Part shown: positions 15,721-24,607 of the stretch, piece after piece
Position numbering within the stretch: the stretch's first letter is position 1
How the letters are laid out: each line of letters starts with the position of its first letter
Assembly (NCBI GenBank): GCA_024233005.1
Contig: JACKQE010000001.1
Location: 806,001-870,000 of the forward strand
Source: Akkermansiaceae bacterium
GTDB lineage: Bacteria > Verrucomicrobiota > Verrucomicrobiia > Verrucomicrobiales > DEV007
Direction of reading: 5' to 3'
Length of the DNA: 64,000 nucleotides
Translations under genes and position numbers: made by a program
Notes under the pieces: model-generated
The model's input: only the letters and a program-made list of their open reading frames with translations
Database searches by the model: none
Told to the model about the DNA's origin: nothing

Positions 15721-18700
15721 TCAATATTCTGATACAGTACCGTTCGGTAGTTTTGGGTTCGTCGGCGGACGGGGCCGGTCGATCCGCAGGACGCGGAGGG
15801 TGTGACCGGCGCGGTTGTCGAAGGCGGTGACTTCGGCCGTGACTTGGACCACGGGGTGACGCACCGTCATCAGCCCGTAGGCCCGGCAGGCGGCCGCGAA
15901 AATCTCGCACTCCACGATGCCGGTGCGGTCGCAGAGGGAAATGAATTTCATCGGCTGGCCGTCCTCTTGATGGTGGGAGCGGGTCACGATGATGAGCCCG
16001 GCGACGGTGACGCGCTGGCCCTGGTGGCGGTGCAGTTCGCCGATGGGGCAGTAGGTGTCCCACGCGATGTTGGTGTGGCAGTCCAGCGGATGTCCGCTCA
16101 CGGTGAAGTCGAGCAGTTCCATCTCGTCGTGCAGTTTCTGGAGCGCGGTGGGTTCCTCGCGGTGGGTGGCCCGGAGGGCCACCTCCTCCCCGGGGCTCCG
16201 GAAGAGCCAGTCGGCGCCGGATCCGTCCTCGCGGGAGAGCTGCAGGCAGCGCCAGAAATGCTCCGTGCGGCTGCTCCCGAGGGAGTCGAAGGCGCCGGTG
16301 CGGATGAGGTTCAGGGTCTCGGGGCCGGTGGGCCGGACCCGTTCGCAGAAGTCGCGCACGGAGGGGAACGGCGCGCGGGCGAGTTCCTCCCGCCAACGTT
16401 GCAGGGTGATCCCGCCGAGGTCCTTGATGGCGCGCAACGGGACCCGGATGGCCTGGCCCAGCGGCGGCGCGGGGGTGCCGGTGACGGCGTGGGCTTCCTC
16501 CACGGTGTAGGCGTCGGCGGCGGTGTTGAGGTCGGGCGGGAGGAAGCCGATGCCCAGACGGCGGCATTCCAAGGTATAAACGAGCGGGGAATAGAACCCT
16601 TTGCCATGGGTCAGCACTTCGGCCATGAACAGGGCGGGGTGGTAATGCTTCAGGTAAGCCCCTTGGTAGGCTTCCACGGCATAGGCGGTGGAGTGGGCCC
16701 GGCAGAAGGCATAACCGTGGAAACCGGCGACGAGGTCCCAGACTTTTTCGATGGTGCGTTCGTCGCGCTGCAGGGACCGGGCGGCGGCGAAAAACTCGAG
16801 CCGCAACTCGGCGATTCTGGCTTCGTCCTCCTTCACGAGAGCGCGACGCAGGATGTCGGCCCGCCCGGCGGGGAGTCCGGCGAAGGCCTCGCAGATCTGC
16901 AGGATGTGCTCCTCATAGGCCACCACACCGAACGTCGAGCGGAGCACCGGGGCGAGGCTGGGGTGGAGACAGGGCACGGACTCCAGTCCCTGGGCGCGGC
17001 GGGCGAACTGGGTCTTTTTCAGCCCGTTGGCGGCCCCGGGGCGGATCACTGAGACGATGGCGACGAGGCGGTCGATGTCGCGCACGTCGGCCATGCAGGC
17101 GAGGCTGGTCATGGCGGGACTCTCGATGTGGTGGACCCCGCGCGCGTTCCCCCCGGCGATCATCTGCCAGACCCCGGCATCGCTCCAGGGTTCGACTGCG
17201 GCGGGACGCGGAGGCTGCTCGGTCCCTCCGGAGGCGCCGACTTCGAGCGCGGCGAGGTCCAGCGTCAATCCGCGGGAGGCAAGTGTGGTCCGGGTGTCAC
17301 GGAGCACGGCGAGTCCGCCCTGGGCGAGGATGTCGAGCTTGATGAGGCCGACCGCCTCGACGTCGTCCATGTCGAAATGTGTCGTCGGCCAGCCTTTGCC
17401 GCTGATGAAGGTGGGGGTGAGGTCGTGGATCGGATCGCGGGACAGGACCACGCCGCAGGGATGCATTTTCGGGTAGCGGGGCAGACCGTCGAGCATGCTC
17501 GCCATGCGCAGGGCGGTGTGCATGGGTTCCTCCTGCCAGGGGCCGTCGGCACAGTCCGGGGAGCGGGCCACGGCGTCGGCGACATGGCGCGCGGAGGTCC
17601 CGGGCATGTGTCCGGTGAGGCGGCGGATCTCGTGCTCCGCGACGCCGAGCACCTTGGCGACATCACCGAAGGCGGAGCGCGCCTGGAAGGTGTTGAATCC
17701 CCCCACGATGGCGGCATGCTCCGGACCGTGCCGGGCGAGAAGCAGGCGCACCACGTCGTCCTTGCGGTCGTGGGCGAAATCGATGTCGATATCCGGCAGT
17801 TTCTGCAAGGCCATGCGGTCGCGGTTGAGGAAACGTTTGAAGTAAAGCTCGAAGCGGATGGGGCAGACATTGCTGATGCCGAGACAATGGCAGACCAGGG
17901 AGTCGGCGGCGCTGCCCCGGGTGATCCAGCCGATGTCCTGCCGGGCGCATTCCTGCAGGAGATCCCAGACGGTGAGGAAATACTCCTCGTAGCCGACTTC
18001 GGCGATGATGGCCAGCTCCTCGCGCAGTTGGGTGAGGTGCCGGTGCTGTTCTTTGCCATAGCGTCGCCGCAGTCCCTCATGGGCAAGGCGGTGGAGCAGG
18101 GCGGCCGGGGATGAACCGTCCGCCGGGGTGTAGCGGGGAAAGCGGAGCGACTGGAAATCGAACGCGAACTCGCATTGTTCGGCGAGGTTGCGGGCGGCAT
18201 CGAGCGCCGGGAGGCCGAGGCGTTCGCCCCAGACTGCGGGGGCATGGAAGGCGAGGTCCCCCTGGCGTTTCCCGGGGTGTTTCTCATCCAGCAGCGTCAG
18301 GGTGCGCATGCTCTGCAGGATGTCGTAGAACACCTTGTCGGAAGGCTGCCGGTAGCGGATCTCCGGCAGGGCGATGGCGTAGGAGGCGGGATCGACGATG
18401 ATGAGGCCCTCGCCGTGGGCCTCCAACTGTTCCCGGGTGACGAGGGCCGCGGTGGCAACGGAGAGCAGGCGGCAGAGATTCCGGTAGCCTCCGGCATTGC
18501 GGACGTAAGCGAGGAGTTTTTGCCGGCCGCAGCGCAGCTCCGCGGCGATGATGGGCTGGATCCCGGCGGCGGTGGCGGCTTGGAAAAAAGGCACCGCGGC
18601 ATGGAGATTGGGATCGGTCAGGGCCACCGCGGGAATGTCATACGCGGCGGCCGTCTCGATGATGGCCGGAATGGTCAGCGTGGAGTCGAGGAAGCTGAAG

Positions 18701-20013
18701 CAGCTCTTAACATTGAGCGCGGGGGCCTTGAGGGCGCGTCCTGTAGCGACATGGATGTGCGGCCCGGTCGAGGGACGCTCACGCAGGACCCGGTGCGGAG
18801 GGGTCGCGCCGGCCACGGAGAGATCGCGGGGAGTGGGGAGCGTCTGACGCGGGGAGTGGTCGTGTCGGGCCAGCCAAAGGTCGTGTCCGCGCATGATGCT
18901 GAGCCGTTCGCGTCTCAGGTCATCGACGACGAGAGCCACCCGATGCCGCCGCTCCCGGGTGATGTCGGACTGCTCCAGAGGCAGGGTGCCGAGGAATCCC
19001 GTGTCATAGATTTTGGTGAAGCGCAGCCCCACCAGGCGCACACTGACCCGGCGCTCCCAGGCCCGATCGAGCAGGGGGCGCAGCAGGGGGTAGATGTCGT
19101 GCTCCAGGTCGGTGGGTTCGTCGAGGCTGGCGGCGCGCGAGACTTCGTCCATGTCGTTGTAACGCAGTCGCAGGGTGACGGTACGGATGCTCTTGCCGTC
19201 CTCGCGGACCCGGCGCATCAGCCCGTCGGCCATGGCCCGGAGGCGGGCGAGAATGAAGGTGGTGTCGGTGGTGTCCTCGCCGAACGTTTCCTGTTCGCCG
19301 TAACTTTTCGCCTGGGGCGCGTCACAGACCACCGGACGCGGATCCCGCCCCAGCGCATAGTCATGCAGGCCGGAGGCGCCCTCGCCGACGAGCAGGCCCA
19401 GCTCCTCGAGCGGGGTCGCGGCGACATGGCCGATGGTGCGGAGACCGGCGGTGTTCAGTCGCGCCGCGAGATGGGGGCCGACGCGGGGCAGCCAGCGGTT
19501 TTCCAGTGGCCAGAGGAAACGCTGTTCCTCGCCGGGGGGGACTTCGATGAAACAATGCGGTTTGTCGAGCTTGGAGGCGACCTGCGAGACGAGCTTGTTC
19601 GCTCCGACCCCCACGGAGACGGAGAGCTTCAGGCTCTGTCGGATCGCTTTCTGGATGGTGCCGGCGGCATCGGCCGCGCGCGTGCGGCGGGCGCCGTGCA
19701 GGTCGAGGTAGCATTCGTCGATCGAGGCCTGTTCCACGATGGGCGTGAAGTCATAGGCATAGGAGAACATGAGGCGGGAGAAGCACTCGTATTTCTCGAA
19801 GTCGCACGGCAGCACGATGAGGTTCGGGCACAGCTTGCGCGCCCTCATGGTGGGCATGGGGGTGTAAATGCCGAGGCGTCTCGCCTCATAGCTGGCCGAG
19901 GCGATGATGCCGCGGCGCTCGCCCCCCACGGCCACGGGGCGGCCGCGCAGCTTCTTGTCGGAGGCCTGCTCCACGCTGGCAAAGAACGCGTCCGCGTCGA
20001 AGTGCAGGATCAT
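15721..20013 (-). CDS. Fused translesion polymerase: DinB-type Y-family polymerase joined to a DnaE-type C-family polymerase
   Basis: 1430 residues in one uninterrupted frame. Residues 1 to about 380 form a full Y-family polymerase: FDADAFFASVE with D6 and D8, SIDE with catalytic D99 and E100, the thumb HhH region near 175-215, and a little finger ending near LSIMRGHDLW. After a linker (about 385-430) comes a DnaE-like half. Its PHP-type domain is degenerate (VKSCFSFLDS and LTDPN in place of His-rich metal sites), then TRGSAADSLV (698-707), the catalytic PDIDIDF (740-746), KLDIL with the third Asp, HhH and a C-terminal OB domain (VTVAGLIIVTRS). Both active sites look intact; proofreading does not. 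It follows the umuD-like gene by six bases under a LexA-type box, so it should be made on DNA damage. In known mutasomes these activities are on separate proteins (ImuB/DnaE2 or UmuC). Confidence 0.9.
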   Translation of the reverse strand: MILHFDADAFFASVEQASDKKLRGRPVAVGGERRGIIASASYEARRLGIYTPMPTMRARKLCPNLIVLPCDFEKYECFSRLMFSYAYDFTPIVEQASIDECYLDLHGARRTRAADAAGTIQKAIRQSLKLSVSVGVGANKLVSQVASKLDKPHCFIEVPPGEEQRFLWPLENRWLPRVGPHLAARLNTAGLRTIGHVAATPLEELGLLVGEGASGLHDYALGRDPRPVVCDAPQAKSYGEQETFGEDTTDTTFILARLRAMADGLMRRVREDGKSIRTVTLRLRYNDMDEVSRAASLDEPTDLEHDIYPLLRPLLDRAWERRVSVRLVGLRFTKIYDTGFLGTLPLEQSDITRERRHRVALVVDDLRRERLSIMRGHDLWLARHDHSPRQTLPTPRDLSVAGATPPHRVLRERPSTGPHIHVATGRALKAPALNVKSCFSFLDSTLTIPAIIETAAAYDIPAVALTDPNLHAAVPFFQAATAAGIQPIIAAELRCGRQKLLAYVRNAGGYRNLCRLLSVATAALVTREQLEAHGEGLIIVDPASYAIALPEIRYRQPSDKVFYDILQSMRTLTLLDEKHPGKRQGDLAFHAPAVWGERLGLPALDAARNLAEQCEFAFDFQSLRFPRYTPADGSSPAALLHRLAHEGLRRRYGKEQHRHLTQLREELAIIAEVGYEEYFLTVWDLLQECARQDIGWITRGSAADSLVCHCLGISNVCPIRFELYFKRFLNRDRMALQKLPDIDIDFAHDRKDDVVRLLLARHGPEHAAIVGGFNTFQARSAFGDVAKVLGVAEHEIRRLTGHMPGTSARHVADAVARSPDCADGPWQEEPMHTALRMASMLDGLPRYPKMHPCGVVLSRDPIHDLTPTFISGKGWPTTHFDMDDVEAVGLIKLDILAQGGLAVLRDTRTTLASRGLTLDLAALEVGASGGTEQPPRPAAVEPWSDAGVWQMIAGGNARGVHHIESPAMTSLACMADVRDIDRLVAIVSVIRPGAANGLKKTQFARRAQGLESVPCLHPSLAPVLRSTFGVVAYEEHILQICEAFAGLPAGRADILRRALVKEDEARIAELRLEFFAAARSLQRDERTIEKVWDLVAGFHGYAFCRAHSTAYAVEAYQGAYLKHYHPALFMAEVLTHGKGFYSPLVYTLECRRLGIGFLPPDLNTAADAYTVEEAHAVTGTPAPPLGQAIRVPLRAIKDLGGITLQRWREELARAPFPSVRDFCERVRPTGPETLNLIRTGAFDSLGSSRTEHFWRCLQLSREDGSGADWLFRSPGEEVALRATHREEPTALQKLHDEMELLDFTVSGHPLDCHTNIAWDTYCPIGELHRHQGQRVTVAGLIIVTRSHHQEDGQPMKFISLCDRTGIVECEIFAAACRAYGLMTVRHPVVQVTAEVTAFDNRAGHTLRVLRIDRPRPPTNPKLPNGTVSEY

Positions 20014-20019
20014 GGGGCC

Positions 20020-20451
20020 TCAGCGGTCAGGGAGCCGGAGCAGGGCGATCTGCACTCCGAGGATGACCAGTTCCCCTGCGGGGATGAGATCGGGGTAGGC
20101 GGGATTGGCGGCTTTCAGATAAGGCGTGCGGTTGTGCACCACGAGCCGTTTCAGGGTTGTCCCGCCGTCGATCAGCGCCGCCACGATGTCGCCCGGACGG
20201 GCTTCCTTGAATTCCATGATGACAATGTCGCCGTCGAGGATGCCGGCGTTGATCATCGAGTCGCCGCGCACCTTGAGCGCAAAGGTGCGCGCATTCTGCC
20301 GGGGCAGCCGCAGCGTTTCCGCATCCACGCTGAGACAGTCTTCAAACCGGGCGTCCGGCGGCTCGGCTCGGCCCGCCGTGATGCTCCCGAGGAGGGGAAT
20401 GCTGCGCCGCAGCGTCGGGTCGGGGTGTCCTGGTGAGCGGGCGATCGGCAT
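20020..20451 (-). CDS. umuD: UmuD-like S24 peptidase, SOS-regulated
   Basis: 143 residues from the ATG at 20451; a GTG at 20466 is possible but lies against the operator. The protein has only the LexA/UmuD C-terminal fold: self-cleavage site Ala26-Gly27 (LGSITAGRA), nucleophile Ser65 in GDSM and general base Lys101 in TTLKRL, 36 residues apart. The N-terminal winged helix of LexA is absent, so it is not the repressor. After RecA-stimulated cleavage a UmuD'-type product would activate an error-prone polymerase, and the next gene, six bases downstream, encodes one. The first ATG is about five bases after the predicted transcription start region, so the mRNA is leaderless or nearly so. Confidence 0.85.
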   Translation of the reverse strand: MPIARSPGHPDPTLRRSIPLLGSITAGRAEPPDARFEDCLSVDAETLRLPRQNARTFALKVRGDSMINAGILDGDIVIMEFKEARPGDIVAALIDGGTTLKRLVVHNRTPYLKAANPAYPDLIPAGELVILGVQIALLRLPDR

Positions 20452-20457
20452 GAAGAC

Positions 20458-20486
20458 ACTAAACACTGTTCATAAGAACATTGCAA
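20458..20486 (-). promoter_or_regulatory. SOS promoter of the umuD-polymerase operon with LexA-type operator
   Basis: On the minus strand, TTGCAA (20486-20481) and TTTAGT (20463-20458) are separated by exactly 17 bases. The perfect palindrome TGTTC-N4-GAACA (20467-20480) fills the spacer. I recall this as the verrucomicrobial LexA motif, which should be verified. A repressor there would block RNA polymerase. Only about six bases separate the -10 from the ATG at 20451, and no Shine-Dalgarno sequence is seen. Confidence 0.75.
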
Positions 20487-20670
20487 GCGCATTTGAGCAG
20501 GCCGGGATTCTGCTGGCTTCCCGTTGCCTGTGAGGCCTCTCGAGAGCGTTGTCGCTCAATTCCCTGCCGGATTGGAGAACGGGGTGAAAGCGCTTCCGTC
20601 ACTTGGTTCAAAAAAGATCGTGCAAACGGTCAAAAGTGGGGTAAAAATGTTTTGTAGGAACAGAATACCG

Positions 20671-21078
20671 ATGACCATGGAGTCGCTCAGAGAAGAATTG
20701 CTTGCGTTGGAGCCGGGAAATTGGCTCCACATCTCCGATGCCGTGGCGAAGCAGTGGTTGGATCGGAAGGGGCTGAAGGTGGAGGCTGATTGGCGGCTGC
20801 AGTTTCATCAGAGCCTGCCCCGGAAGTTGGCGGTGTTTCCCGGGCCGGGATATGTCACCGTGGTCCGGCTTCATCCGGCCTTTGTCAGCCAGGCCGGGTA
20901 CTTTGAGGCGGATGTGACTCAGGCCATGCCGATTCCCTGCTTCATGGCAGAGGTCCCGGGCGATAAACAGTCAGTTTGCGGAGGGAGGAACGCGGCGCGC
21001 CGGATGGTGGCCACAAAAAAACATCACCCCGGGGCGAAGCAATTTCCGACCCGGGATGATGTCATCCCACTGGTTTGA
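20671..21078 (+). CDS. Uncharacterised small protein
   Basis: 135 residues from the ATG at 20671 (MTMESLREELLALEPGNW), with a weak AGGAA about 12 bases upstream; an in-frame ATG at 20677 is equally possible. I do not recognise a family. Residues 1-90 look like a folded domain (ISDAVAKQWLDRKGLKVEADW, then FPGPGYVTVVRLHPAF). The last 30 codons run through the terminator of the convergent PII gene, and the residues there look non-coding, so the true end may be earlier or frameshifted. It is divergent from the SOS operon and might share its regulatory region, but no box is positioned for it. Confidence 0.45.
   Translation: MTMESLREELLALEPGNWLHISDAVAKQWLDRKGLKVEADWRLQFHQSLPRKLAVFPGPGYVTVVRLHPAFVSQAGYFEADVTQAMPIPCFMAEVPGDKQSVCGGRNAARRMVATKKHHPGAKQFPTRDDVIPLV
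21015..21061 (-). terminator. Rho-independent terminator of the PII gene
   Basis: On the minus strand, catcatcccggg and ccccggggtgatg form a GC-rich stem with a 15-base loop followed by seven Ts. It begins about 50 bases after the PII stop codon. Confidence 0.85.
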
Positions 21079-21111
21079 ACCCTAAAAGGGTGGTTGGAAG
21101 ACCGGGGCTTC

Positions 21112-21465
21112 TCAGCTTCCGGAGACGTGAATGGCGTCCGAGCCGGTCTCGCCGGTGCGGATGCGGACCGCGTCGATGATTTCCGAGATGAAAACCTTGC
21201 CGTCACCGATTTTGCCGGTGGAGGCCGTCTTGACAATGGTGTCGACAACAGATTTGACCTCGTCGTCTTCGATGACGATTTCGATTTTAACTTTGGGGAG
21301 GAAGTCCACGGTGTACTCGCTGCCGCGGTAGATTTCCGTGTGGCCTTTTTGGCGTCCGAATCCGCGGACCTCTGTCACGGTCATTCCAAAAATGCCGGCT
21401 TCGGTCAGGGCTTCCTTCACTTCCTCCAATTTGAATGGCTTGATGATGGCTTCGATCTTTTTCAT
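21112..21465 (-). CDS. glnB: PII nitrogen-regulatory protein (GlnB/GlnK)
   Basis: 117 residues, slightly longer than the usual 112. It begins MKKIEAIIKPFKLEEVKEAL and has the T-loop GRQKGHTEIYRGSEYTVDFLPK with the conserved Tyr51 uridylylation site, and the second signature TGKIGDGKVFI. PII trimers sense 2-oxoglutarate and ATP/ADP and control ammonium transport and glutamine synthetase. No amtB neighbour is present, so GlnB or GlnK cannot be decided. It lies 83 bases after a membrane-protein gene on the same strand and ends in a strong terminator, so it may be the last gene of the miaB transcript or have its own promoter in that gap. Confidence 0.93.
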   Translation of the reverse strand: MKKIEAIIKPFKLEEVKEALTEAGIFGMTVTEVRGFGRQKGHTEIYRGSEYTVDFLPKVKIEIVIEDDEVKSVVDTIVKTASTGKIGDGKVFISEIIDAVRIRTGETGSDAIHVSGS

Positions 21466-21548
21466 GGTCTCTGGTGAACGTTATTTAGTCTGATAAAGGG
21501 TAAAAGCACGATCCGTGCCAACTATTGAAAAGACAGTGCGGAAGCTCA

Positions 21549-22133
21549 TTACCAGTGGCTCAGGTACACACACAATACCATCAGCACCCCATAAGCCAAG
21601 CCCGCAAGCGCACCAAAGCGCAATCGGGGGGGGGAACGCAGCACCCAAGCCACGAGGTCGCGGAAGAGATACGGCATGCCGACAAAGAACATCCCGGCGA
21701 CGAGCCAGACATAGCAGAGGGCCACGAGGAGGAGCCGTGAGGTGGGCGGCTCCAGCAGGGCGGCCTGAAGCAGTGGGCCGGGGGCGAGCACCATGAGCAG
21801 GCCGAGGGCGCGCACGGAGAGATAATCCCGGACATACCAGCCGAAAAGGGCGAACCCGGCGATGAGAACGAACTGAACCTTGGACTCCAGATGAAAGAAC
21901 TCCCCAAGATCCATCTCACTCCAGATCAGAAAGACCCAGAGAAACCCGAGGAACAGCAAGACCACGCCGGCCTGGTAGTTCCGGTGGAAGCCAGCGAGAA
22001 ATGGTCGCAGCGATTCCCCCCGGAGCAGGAGAATCCCGTGGAGGATGATGAGAAAGACCGCCGTGAGGAGTCCGGCGGTGTGCAGCGGCATGCTGCGGTA
22101 GAGGTAATCGTAGAGGGAGGCGGTCCAGGTCAT
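21549..22133 (-). CDS. Integral membrane protein of unknown function
   Basis: 194 residues with about six hydrophobic segments (MPLHTAGLLTAVFLIILHG, AGVVLLFLGFLWVFLIW, VQFVLIAGFALFGWYV, LGLLMVLAPGPLLQAALL, LLLVALCYVWLVAGMFFVG and the C-terminal LAGLAYGVLMVLCVYL). No catalytic or transport motif is recognised. It starts ten bases after the stop of miaB on the same strand and is probably cotranscribed with it. The topology is seen; the function is not. Confidence 0.8.
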   Translation of the reverse strand: MTWTASLYDYLYRSMPLHTAGLLTAVFLIILHGILLLRGESLRPFLAGFHRNYQAGVVLLFLGFLWVFLIWSEMDLGEFFHLESKVQFVLIAGFALFGWYVRDYLSVRALGLLMVLAPGPLLQAALLEPPTSRLLLVALCYVWLVAGMFFVGMPYLFRDLVAWVLRSPPRLRFGALAGLAYGVLMVLCVYLSHW

Positions 22134-22143
22134 GCGGTGGGGG

Positions 22144-23514
22144 TCAGTTCAGTTCGGCATCCCCATAAAGGGTGTGTCCGGTGGTTTCTCGGATCCGGAT
22201 GTCGAGGAGTTGTCCGGCGAGACGCCGGGCGTCGCCATCGAAAATCACCACCCGGTTGGTTCCGGTGCGACCGGCGAGTCGCTGGGCATTGTTCCGGCTG
22301 GGGCCCTCGCAGAGCACTTCGACCCGCTGGCCGACGAGTGCGAGGTTTTTTTCCAGGGCGATGCGATCGACGAGGGCCAGGAGGTCCTGGTTGCGTTCTT
22401 CCTTGATGCTCTCGGGAAGTTGCGCTTCCAATGCGGCGGCGGGGGTGTCCTTGCGCTGGGAGTAGCGGAAAATGTAGGCGTTCTCAAAGCCGATCCGCTC
22501 CACCACAGATCGAGTCGCCGCATAGTCCTCCTCAGTCTCGCCGGGAAAGCCCACGATGACGTCGGTGGTGATGCCGATGCCCGGCCGGGCGGCCCGCATC
22601 TGGTCGCAGATCTCGATGAAACGGGCCGCCGAGTAGGGGCGCCGCATCGCTTTGAGGATTCGGTCGGACCCCGATTGGAGGGGAAAATGAACGTGGCTGG
22701 CGAGTTTCGGGAGGTAGGTGAACGCCTGGATGAGGTCTTCCCGGTAGCCAATGGGATGAGGGGAGGTGAAACGGATCCGGGCGATGCCCTCGACTTCGTG
22801 GACCGCTTCGAGCAGTTGGACAAACGGGCTCTTGCCATCGATCCGGGGGAACGCGAGCTTGTCCGACCGGCCATACAGATTGACGATCTGGCCCAGCAGA
22901 GTGACCTCGCGGACTCCCTGATCCGCAAGCCGGCGGACTTCGTCCACAATTTCCGGGATCGGTCGGGAACGCTCCGCGCCGCGGGTGTAGGGCACAATGC
23001 AAAAGCTGCATTTCATGTCACAGCCCTGCATGATGGAGACGAACGCGGTGACCTGCCATGGTTTGACCTGGTGATCCCGGATGGTGTTTTGCGAGTCCGC
23101 CTCTTCCTCAATGTCCACAATGGGAACCCTGAGGTCGTCCATGCGGGCGTTCTCTTTCTTCTGGATGATTTCCACCACATGGTCAACGACCCGGTGGTAT
23201 TTCTGGGTCCCGACGACGAGATCCAGGTGAGGGACCGTTTTGGTCAGTTCCTCGCCACGGCTCTGGGCCATGCAACCGAGGAAGCCATAAACCAAGTGGG
23301 GATTGCGTTTCCGGTGTTTCCCATATTGGAACATGTTCCCCAACGCCTTTTGCTCCGCCTGGTCACGAACACTGCAGGAATTGATGAGGATCACATCCGC
23401 ATCGTCCGCCTGTTTCGAGACCGTGAATCCCCGCTCGATGAACATTTGCGCGACCTGATCCGAGTCGCGTTCGTTCATTTGGCATCCGAAGGTCTTGAGA
23501 TAAACCGTGGGCAT
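22144..23514 (-). CDS. miaB: tRNA-2-methylthio-N6-dimethylallyladenosine synthase MiaB
   Basis: 456 residues, the usual MiaB length. The N-terminal UPF0004 domain has the three Cys of the auxiliary cluster (C11 in FGCQMNERDSD, C47 and C81). The radical-SAM CxxxCxxC is C165, C169 and C172 (GCDMKCSFCIVPYTRG). A C-terminal TRAM domain follows (about 385-455). The cytosolic enzyme adds a methylthio group to i6A37 of tRNAs reading UNN codons. MPTVYLKTFGCQMNERDSD distinguishes it from MtaB and RimO. First gene of a transcript that includes the small membrane protein. Confidence 0.95.
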   Translation of the reverse strand: MPTVYLKTFGCQMNERDSDQVAQMFIERGFTVSKQADDADVILINSCSVRDQAEQKALGNMFQYGKHRKRNPHLVYGFLGCMAQSRGEELTKTVPHLDLVVGTQKYHRVVDHVVEIIQKKENARMDDLRVPIVDIEEEADSQNTIRDHQVKPWQVTAFVSIMQGCDMKCSFCIVPYTRGAERSRPIPEIVDEVRRLADQGVREVTLLGQIVNLYGRSDKLAFPRIDGKSPFVQLLEAVHEVEGIARIRFTSPHPIGYREDLIQAFTYLPKLASHVHFPLQSGSDRILKAMRRPYSAARFIEICDQMRAARPGIGITTDVIVGFPGETEEDYAATRSVVERIGFENAYIFRYSQRKDTPAAALEAQLPESIKEERNQDLLALVDRIALEKNLALVGQRVEVLCEGPSRNNAQRLAGRTGTNRVVIFDGDARRLAGQLLDIRIRETTGHTLYGDAELN

Positions 23515-23716
23515 AGGAGGGAAAGGACGGCCATATTAGGCGTGTTTTTCCGTGGAAACAAGGGCCGGACGGCGGTATTTTGGGTGAATGTCCCTGCTCC
23601 CTCCCAGATCCGGCCTCTTCCGGTCCGGTCCCGCCGACGGGGTTCAGTCCTGCCGTGATGGCTTCCCGTTCCCGGATGAGCGGGGTGATTTCCGGGTCTG
23701 ATTCAACATTGTCCCC

Positions 23717-24607
23717 ATGGAAACCGCCTTGGAAGAGCTTCTCCTGCACCTCGCCACCGAGCGCGGGCTTTCGGCTAACTACCAACTTTCCACGCGGCAG
23801 TCGCTCGAAGCCTTCTCCGCGTGGGCGAAAAAGCAGGGCTTGTCCGATTTGGCCGGCATCACCGAGTCCCACCTCACCGAATTCCTGGCAAGCCGGAAAC
23901 GCGAAGGACTGGCCGCTTCCAGTCTGCGGCTTCATGTCATCGCCCTGAAGATTTTCTTCCGGTTTCAAGTGGCCCGGGGGAATCTCCCTTGTGATCCCGC
24001 GGCCGGACTGCTGGCTCCCCGGCTGGAGTCCTACCTCCCGGAGACCCTCAATGCCCCCGACATGAAGCGACTCCTTGAAAGCGTCGACTCGCTCGCCGCG
24101 CTCGGACGGCGCGATCTCGCCATTCTGGAGTTGCTCTACGCCAGTGGGTTGCGCGTCTCGGAACTGGCCGGAGCGCGGTTGGAGGATCTCCATGAGGAAG
24201 GCGGGGTCATCCGCGTCACGGGCAAGGGTCAAAAGACCCGTCTGGTGCCGGTCGGTGGCAAAGCTCTGCAGGCGGTGAGGGACTACGTGGAACACGAGCG
24301 GCCCCGGTTGGTCCGTCCGGGCCGGACCAGCAGCCACATTTTCCTCAGCACCCGCGGCGGGCCGCTCACCACCGTCCGGCTTTGGCAGATTGTGAAACGC
24401 CGCGCCAGTCTCGCGGGCATCGGGACCGCGGTCTATCCCCACTTGCTGCGGCACTCCTTCGCCACGCATTTGTTGGAGAACGGGGCCGACCTGCGGGTCA
24501 TCCAGGAAATGCTGGGCCATGCGGACATCGCAACGACCCAGATCTACACGCACGTTGATCAAAAGCGCTTGAAGCAGGTGCACCGCAACTTTCATCCGCG
24601 GGGATGA
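23717..24607 (+). CDS. xerD: Tyrosine recombinase XerD
   Basis: 296 residues, typical of XerD. An N-terminal SAM-like core-binding domain (1-100) precedes the catalytic domain with all active residues: R146 (SGLRVSEL), K170 region (GKGQKTR), H242 and R245 (HLLRHSFATH), H268 (LGHADI) and nucleophile Y277 (TQIYTHV). With XerC it resolves chromosome dimers at dif. Codons from residue 252 to the stop (24471-24607) are repeated at 26138-26274, after a foreign-looking insert. Thus the C-terminal 45 residues, with the nucleophile Tyr, may have been supplied by that insert. Confidence 0.95.
   Translation: METALEELLLHLATERGLSANYQLSTRQSLEAFSAWAKKQGLSDLAGITESHLTEFLASRKREGLAASSLRLHVIALKIFFRFQVARGNLPCDPAAGLLAPRLESYLPETLNAPDMKRLLESVDSLAALGRRDLAILELLYASGLRVSELAGARLEDLHEEGGVIRVTGKGQKTRLVPVGGKALQAVRDYVEHERPRLVRPGRTSSHIFLSTRGGPLTTVRLWQIVKRRASLAGIGTAVYPHLLRHSFATHLLENGADLRVIQEMLGHADIATTQIYTHVDQKRLKQVHRNFHPRG
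24471..24607 (+). repeat. Direct repeat, left copy (3' end of xerD)
   Basis: 137 bases covering codons 252-296 and the stop of xerD. They are repeated at 26138-26274 with one difference, in the last sense codon (GGA here, GGG there). Together the copies flank a 1.53-kb insert like attL and attR. Confidence 0.95.

Noticed and set aside
18175..20436. Long plus-strand frame (753 codons) opposite the fused polymerase and the umuD-like gene
   Set aside because: No domain, odd composition, and it covers two genes with intact active sites on the other strand.
20020..20451. Calling the S24 peptidase LexA
   Set aside because: The N-terminal winged-helix DNA-binding domain is absent; size and cleavage geometry fit UmuD.
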